Assembly (NCBI RefSeq): GCF_965229315.1 | Contig: NZ_CBDDJA010000001.1 | Location: 620,001 to 684,000, forward strand | Length of the DNA: 64,000 nucleotides | Direction of reading: 5' to 3' | Origin: Pelomonas sp965229315 | Lineage (GTDB): Bacteria; Pseudomonadota; Gammaproteobacteria; Burkholderiales; Burkholderiaceae_C | Shown: positions 60,208-64,000 of the stretch, piece after piece | How positions within the stretch are numbered: the first letter of the stretch is position 1 | Layout of the letters: every line of letters begins with the position of its first letter | Translations under genes and position numbers: made by a program | Notes under the pieces: generated by a model | Told to the model about the DNA's origin: nothing | Database searches by the model: none | The model's input: the letters and a program-made list of their open reading frames with translations, nothing else

Positions 60208-61368
60208 ATGAAACCCTTCCCCACCCGGATCGCCGTGGCCTCGGCCGCGTTGTTGGGCGCCCTGATCGTGGCCGGATGCGGCGGCGGCGGCTCGGCGGAC
60301 ACGACGCCCAAGGTCGCCATCACCTCGGTCAAGGTCTTCGGCGACAGCCTGCAGGACAGCGGCACCTTCGGCTACAAGTTCACCGTCCAGGCGGCCAGCA
60401 ACCCCATCTACGTCGAGCGCATCGCGGCCAACTACGGCCAGACGCTGTGCAACTTCTTCACCTTCACGGGCACGACCTTCGCGCCCAACACGGCCAAGAC
60501 GGGTTGCACCAACTTCGCCATCGGCGGCGGCCGCATCACCTACACCGGTGCGGGTGCCAGCGCGGCCAACCCGCTCAACGTGGGCGTGCAGATGGCCACC
60601 TACGCCTCCGTCGGCACCTATGCGGCCGGTGACCTCGTCATCGTCGACGGCGGCGGCAACGACGCGGCCGACCTGGTGGGCGCCTACCTGAACATCCCCA
60701 AGGACGGGGCCGCGGCCTATCGTGGCCTGCTCGGTACGCTGCTCACGTCCACGCAGATCGGCACGGCGCTGGCCGGTGGCGCGACGACGACAGCGGGTAT
60801 CGGCGGCGATTACATGAAGGCGTTGGCCGACAAGTTCTACGCGTCCATCAAGGCCAGCGTGCTGGACAAGGGCGCGACGCATGTCGTGATCATGAACATG
60901 CCCGACATCAGCTTCACGCCGCGCTTCCAGATGGTGCTGGACGGCATCGCCGCGGCCAGCGGCGGCGGCACGGCCGGTGCCACCGCCCGCGCGCAGTCGC
61001 AGGCCTTGTTCCAGGGCTGGATGACGGCCTTCAACGCCGAACTCGCCGCCAAGGTGGCCGGCGACGACCGGGTCGTGCTGGTGGACTTCTACAAGGCCTT
61101 CCAGGACCAGGTCGCCACGCCCGCCCAATACGGCCTGACCAATGTGAGCACGCCCGCCTGCCCCATCACGGGTGTGGGCAGCGACGGCCTGCCCACCTAC
61201 ACCTTCCAGACCTGCACGGACGCGGCCCTGTCCGCCAAGGCCGGCACGACCGGCCCCGACTGGTGGAAGACGTATGCGTTCTCCGACAGCTTCCACCCGA
61301 CGCCCTACGGCCATCAGCTCACGCAGCAGTTGATCGCCAAGTCCCTGGCCACCAAGGGCTGGCTGTAA
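60208..61368 (+). CDS. SGNH/GDSL hydrolase lipoprotein
   Basis: A 386-residue exported hydrolase. MKPFPTRIAVASAALLGALIVAGC carries a lipobox with Cys24, followed by a Gly run. Block I is VFGDSLQDSGTFG at 43-55 with the nucleophile serine, block II uses the glycine in AIGGGRI, block III is GGGNDAAD, and block V is SDSFHPTPYGHQL with Asp/His. The family acts on phospholipids, esters or polysaccharide acetyl groups, but the substrate is not known. It lies just upstream of ompW, with 27 bp between them, so it may be in the same operon. Confidence 0.9.
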   Translation: MKPFPTRIAVASAALLGALIVAGCGGGGSADTTPKVAITSVKVFGDSLQDSGTFGYKFTVQAASNPIYVERIAANYGQTLCNFFTFTGTTFAPNTAKTGCTNFAIGGGRITYTGAGASAANPLNVGVQMATYASVGTYAAGDLVIVDGGGNDAADLVGAYLNIPKDGAAAYRGLLGTLLTSTQIGTALAGGATTTAGIGGDYMKALADKFYASIKASVLDKGATHVVIMNMPDISFTPRFQMVLDGIAAASGGGTAGATARAQSQALFQGWMTAFNAELAAKVAGDDRVVLVDFYKAFQDQVATPAQYGLTNVSTPACPITGVGSDGLPTYTFQTCTDAALSAKAGTTGPDWWKTYAFSDSFHPTPYGHQLTQQLIAKSLATKGWL

Positions 61369-61395
61369 ACCCGGCGCCCCATTCGGAGACAACCC

Positions 61396-62067
61396 ATGAA
61401 AACCAAGTTCCTCCTCGGTGCACTGGCTGCCGTTCTCAGCGCCGGCAGCGCCTTCGCGCAGTCGGCCGGCAGCATCGTCGTCTACGGCGGCGGCGTGCAG
61501 ATCCGCCCGCAGGTCGACAGCGGCGACCTGACGGCACCCAGCCTGCCGGGCACCAAGATCGGCGTGAAGAACGCCAGCCAGTTCGTCGGTGGCGTCACGT
61601 ACTACTGGACCGACAACATCAGCATCGACCTGCCCATCTCGCTCGGGCCGTTCAAGCATGACGTCGTCGGCGCGGGCGCCATCGACGGGGTCGGCAAGCT
61701 CGGCACCGTCAAGGCGCTGCCGATCACGCTGCTGGGCCAGTACCGCTTCGGCGAGGCGAACAGCGTGTTCCGCCCCTTCATCGGCGCCGGCCTGACCTAT
61801 GGCTACTTCTACAAGCCCAAGGCCACGGCCACGCTGTCCGGCATCACCGGCGGCACGCCCGCCAACCCGACGCTGCTGTCCATGAAGAGCCGCTTCGGCC
61901 CGACCGTGGAGCTGGGCGCGGCCTACAACGTGACGCGTGACTGGTCCGCCAGCCTGTCGGTCACCAAAACCTTCCTGAAGACCACCGGCAGCCTGTCCAC
62001 CGGCCAGACCATCGAGACGACGCTGGACCCGGTGTCCATCAAGTTGGGCATCGGCTACCGGTTCTGA
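61396..62067 (+). CDS. ompW: OmpW family outer membrane protein
   Basis: A 223-residue outer-membrane beta-barrel with signal peptide MKTKFLLGALAAVLSAGSAFA. The family pattern is clear: SIVVYGGGVQIRPQ near the mature start, GVTYYWTDNISIDLPISLGPFKHDV, PITLLGQYRFGEANSVFRPFIGAGLTYGYFY, and the terminal aromatic GIGYRF. OmpW-type eight-strand barrels pass small hydrophobic compounds. It follows the SGNH lipase and ends in a clear terminator. Confidence 0.92.
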   Translation: MKTKFLLGALAAVLSAGSAFAQSAGSIVVYGGGVQIRPQVDSGDLTAPSLPGTKIGVKNASQFVGGVTYYWTDNISIDLPISLGPFKHDVVGAGAIDGVGKLGTVKALPITLLGQYRFGEANSVFRPFIGAGLTYGYFYKPKATATLSGITGGTPANPTLLSMKSRFGPTVELGAAYNVTRDWSASLSVTKTFLKTTGSLSTGQTIETTLDPVSIKLGIGYRF

Positions 62068-62091
62068 CCTGGGGGTGTTCGCTTCGACACC

Positions 62092-62116
62092 AAGGGCTGG
62101 GCGACCAGCCCTTTTT
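62092..62116 (+). terminator. Rho-independent terminator after ompW
   Basis: A 9-bp stem AAGGGCTGG with loop GCGA and CCAGCCCTT is followed by TTT, 24 bp after the ompW stop. Confidence 0.9.
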
Positions 62117-62166
62117 CGTGGCCGGCCCGTGGCATGCTGTGCCGACAGACCTTGGAGGTGATCCCC

Positions 62167-62577
62167 ATGTCCACCCTGGGCTTCAAGCCGACGGCCCTCA
62201 TGCTCCCGATCGCGCTGGCGCTGGCCGCCTGCGGCAAGCCGCCGGATGCGCCGTTGCCGGCCCCGACGCCTTCAGCCGCTTCGGCGGCGGCCACCACCGA
62301 AGGCCCTGACCGCTGGATCGGTCGCTGGCAGGGGCCGGAGGGCATGTTTCTCGAGGTCGCCAGCGAATCGGGCGCCTACCGCGTCACCGTGCAGAACCTC
62401 GATGGCCCGCGCCGTTTCGAAGCCCGCGCTGCATCTGGCGGCGGCCTGAGCTTCGTGCGTGACGGCGTGACCGAAACCATCCGTGCCGGCCATGGTGCCG
62501 AGACCGGCATGAAGTGGCTGGCGGACAAGCAGGACTGCCTGGTCGTCAAGGCCGGCGAAGGCTATTGCTGCGGCTGA
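62167..62577 (+). CDS. Small putative lipoprotein
   Basis: A 136-residue exported protein. MSTLGFKPTALMLPIALALAACGKPPDA has a lipobox (LAAC), giving a lipid-anchored Cys22, followed by a Pro/Ala linker. The rest (WIGRWQGPEGMFLEVASESGAYRVTVQNLDGPRRFEARA) is a small beta-rich domain that recalls lipocalin-like or DUF-type lipoproteins. It ends in a cysteine-containing GYCCG. Function unknown. GGAGG lies 11 bp before the ATG. Confidence 0.75.
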   Translation: MSTLGFKPTALMLPIALALAACGKPPDAPLPAPTPSAASAAATTEGPDRWIGRWQGPEGMFLEVASESGAYRVTVQNLDGPRRFEARAASGGGLSFVRDGVTETIRAGHGAETGMKWLADKQDCLVVKAGEGYCCG

Positions 62578-62624
62578 CGAGTTGCCGCGCTGTCAGGATC
62601 TTGCGCGCTGCGCGACAGAGCCGC

Positions 62625-63353
62625 ATGAAGACACCTCTCCTCGTCCTGCTGCTCGCGCTGGTCGCGCCTGCCGCCGCGCTCGCCCAGCCCAGCTGCCCCG
62701 GCACCACCGTGCAGAGCGGCGCCTCGGTGCCACGCGTGGTGGAGCTGTACACCTCCGAAGGCTGTTCGTCCTGTCCGCCGGCCGACCGCTGGCTGAGCAG
62801 CCTCAAGGGCCAGCCCGGCGTCATCGCGGCCGCCTTCCATGTGGACTACTGGAACGGCCTGGGCTGGCCCGACCGCTTCTCCAGCCCCGCCTTCACCGAA
62901 CGCCAGCGGCAAGGCGTCGGCGTCAACGGGTCGCGCTATCCGTACACGCCGCAGGTTGTCGTCAACGGGCGCGACTGGCGTGGCGCCACGCTGCCTGCCG
63001 CCGCTGCCGAACCGGCGCGCGTGCGGCTGAGCTGGGCGCGCACCGCCCACGGTGAACTGACGCTGAGTGCCGAGCCGCTGGCCGGGGCACCGCCGCGCAT
63101 CCAGGTGTGGTGGGCCCGTGTCGAAGACGGCCACCAGAGCCGCGTGCGAGCGGGCGAGAACCGCGGCGAGATGCTGACCCACGACAGCGTCGTGCGCGAC
63201 TACGCACGGCTGCCGGCCTGGAGCGGCAGCACAGCCATGTCGTGGACCGTGCCGGTCACGCCGTCGGAGCCGGGTCATGCCAGCCGCTGGATCGCGGTGG
63301 CGGCCGATGCGCGCGACGGCAAGGTGCTGCAGGCGGTGGACATCGGCTGCTGA
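62625..63353 (+). CDS. DUF1223 family exported protein (thioredoxin-like)
   Basis: A 242-residue periplasmic protein. The ATG at 62625 gives a signal peptide (MKTPLLVLLLALVAPAAALAQP). The next part carries VVELYTSEGCSSCPPADRWLSSL, the DUF1223 signature with a C-x2-C redox motif in a thioredoxin-like setting, and VDYWNGLGWPDRFSSPAFTERQR. The family is widespread in proteobacteria and has unknown function. It follows the small lipoprotein gene by 47 bp. Confidence 0.88.
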   Translation: MKTPLLVLLLALVAPAAALAQPSCPGTTVQSGASVPRVVELYTSEGCSSCPPADRWLSSLKGQPGVIAAAFHVDYWNGLGWPDRFSSPAFTERQRQGVGVNGSRYPYTPQVVVNGRDWRGATLPAAAAEPARVRLSWARTAHGELTLSAEPLAGAPPRIQVWWARVEDGHQSRVRAGENRGEMLTHDSVVRDYARLPAWSGSTAMSWTVPVTPSEPGHASRWIAVAADARDGKVLQAVDIGC

Positions 63354-63432
63354 GCGGATGGCGCCGCTGGCCCGAATTTCAGCCCCGTTCGCCGCTCGAT
63401 GGCCGCGCACCGTCGAGCGTCGCCCACACCCG

Positions 63433-64000
63433 CTAGGCGATGCCCACCACCTTGTGCATCTGCACCGACAGCCGCCACTGCGGATGCTGCATGCAGTAGG
63501 CCACCGCCGCCTTCGTGTGCTCGCGCTGCAGCACCGAGTCCATGGGCTGCAGGAAGAAGTGCTGGAAGTCCAGCCCGGCGAATCGTTCCGGCCGCGCCAG
63601 CGGCTGCGGGTAGACCAGCTTCAGCTCGTGGCCTGACGTCAGCACCAGCGGCGCGTCGGCCTTGGGGCTGACGCAGATCCAGTCCAGCCCCGGCGGCGCC
63701 GGCTGCGTGCCGTTGGTCTCCACGGCGACCTCGAAGCCGCGGGCGTGCAGCGCGTCGATCAGCGGCGTGTCCAGCTGCAGCAGCGGCTCGCCGCCGGTGC
63801 AGACGACGTAGCGCTTGCCGCCGGCCACGTCCGGCCAGGCCGCGGCGATGGTGTCCGCCAGCGCATCGGCCGTCGCGAACTTGCCGCCGCCTTCGCCGTC
63901 CGTGCCGACGAAGTCGGTGTCGCAGAACGTGCAGACGGCGGTGGCGCGGTCCTGCTCGCGGCCGCTCCACAGGTTGCAGCCGGCAAAGCGGCAGAACACC
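63433..64000 (-). CDS. queE: 7-carboxy-7-deazaguanine synthase QueE (5' end outside window)
   Basis: The 3' 189 codons of a radical-SAM enzyme of queuosine biosynthesis, which converts carboxytetrahydropterin to 7-carboxy-7-deazaguanine. FCRFAGCNLWSGREQDRATAVCTFCDTDFVG contains the cluster cysteines in the variant spacing found in many betaproteobacterial QueE. YVVCTGGEPLLQLD and VAVETNGTQPAP are the GGE SAM-binding and following motifs. The gene runs off the right edge. The visible GTG is not taken as the start because the family has about 25 residues before this point. Confidence 0.92.
   Translation of the reverse strand, partial: VFCRFAGCNLWSGREQDRATAVCTFCDTDFVGTDGEGGGKFATADALADTIAAAWPDVAGGKRYVVCTGGEPLLQLDTPLIDALHARGFEVAVETNGTQPAPPGLDWICVSPKADAPLVLTSGHELKLVYPQPLARPERFAGLDFQHFFLQPMDSVLQREHTKAAVAYCMQHPQWRLSVQMHKVVGIA

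Overview
The window is chromosomal DNA from a high-GC betaproteobacterium, most likely a Burkholderiales member of the Roseateles/Mitsuaria/Rubrivivax type. The GC content is high throughout. There are two PEP-CTERM exosortase-substrate proteins, a type 2 ArgC, an MnmG-RsmG-ParA cluster with chromosomal parS sites, and typical Burkholderiales small proteins (cysteine-rich CWC and YkgJ-like). No rRNA, tRNA or CRISPR array was recognised. The genus is inferred from gene content only.

Layout. 1-2.8 kb is a less GC-rich accessory strip: an unknown protein with a loose ADP-ribosyltransferase look, a TIR-domain protein, a truncated HNH-type gene, and a protein built from two copies of a transposase-like DNA-binding module. 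It ends in three copies of a 17-bp repeat that resemble transposase-binding sites at a transposon end. 2.9-6.1 kb is a double-permease ABC transporter with its ATPase but no binding protein. 6.2-7.6 kb holds two convergent PEP-CTERM genes. 7.8-31.6 kb is mostly housekeeping and conserved unknown genes: CDP-diacylglycerol pyrophosphatase, an M20 amidohydrolase, an acyl-CoA ligase/EamA/nucleotidyltransferase operon, a DUF3857-transglutaminase membrane protein, a PD-(D/E)XK protein, a DUF4397 lipoprotein, 2,4-dienoyl-CoA reductase, an AlkD-like protein, a thioredoxin-fold protein, a glutathione transferase, and an operon of secreted peptidase-like hydrolase, NatA/NatB ABC exporter and lipoprotein.

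31.6-44.0 kb is the chromosome-partition region. mnmG, rsmG, lysE-like, parA and two GNAT genes lie in one tightly packed run. Two perfect parS palindromes sit inside mnmG and one near-perfect copy inside rsmG. parB is about 7.4 kb from parA. Between them lie, among others, argC and a two-gene unit made of a degenerate-CHAT/transglutaminase-like protein and an alpha/beta-hydrolase. This pair is the best candidate for an undescribed system.

44.5-49.4 kb is the conserved stress operon prkA(yeaG)-yeaH-spoVR. 49.4-51.6 kb (minus strand) is a decaying operon (NIPSNAP, antibiotic-biosynthesis monooxygenase, ArsR, unknown, small membrane protein) with nonsense and frame-disrupting lesions, next to a remnant of the FAD-oxidase gene found intact at 52.6-54.0 kb. 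54-64 kb carries cobalamin adenosyltransferase, a YqjD/YqjE/YqjK-like envelope operon, a WYL regulator divergent from an HNH-like protein, a DnaQ-like exonuclease, a MazG-like pyrophosphohydrolase, a region with three near-consensus DnaA boxes, an SGNH lipase, an OmpW porin, a small lipoprotein, a DUF1223 protein and the 3' part of queE at the window edge.
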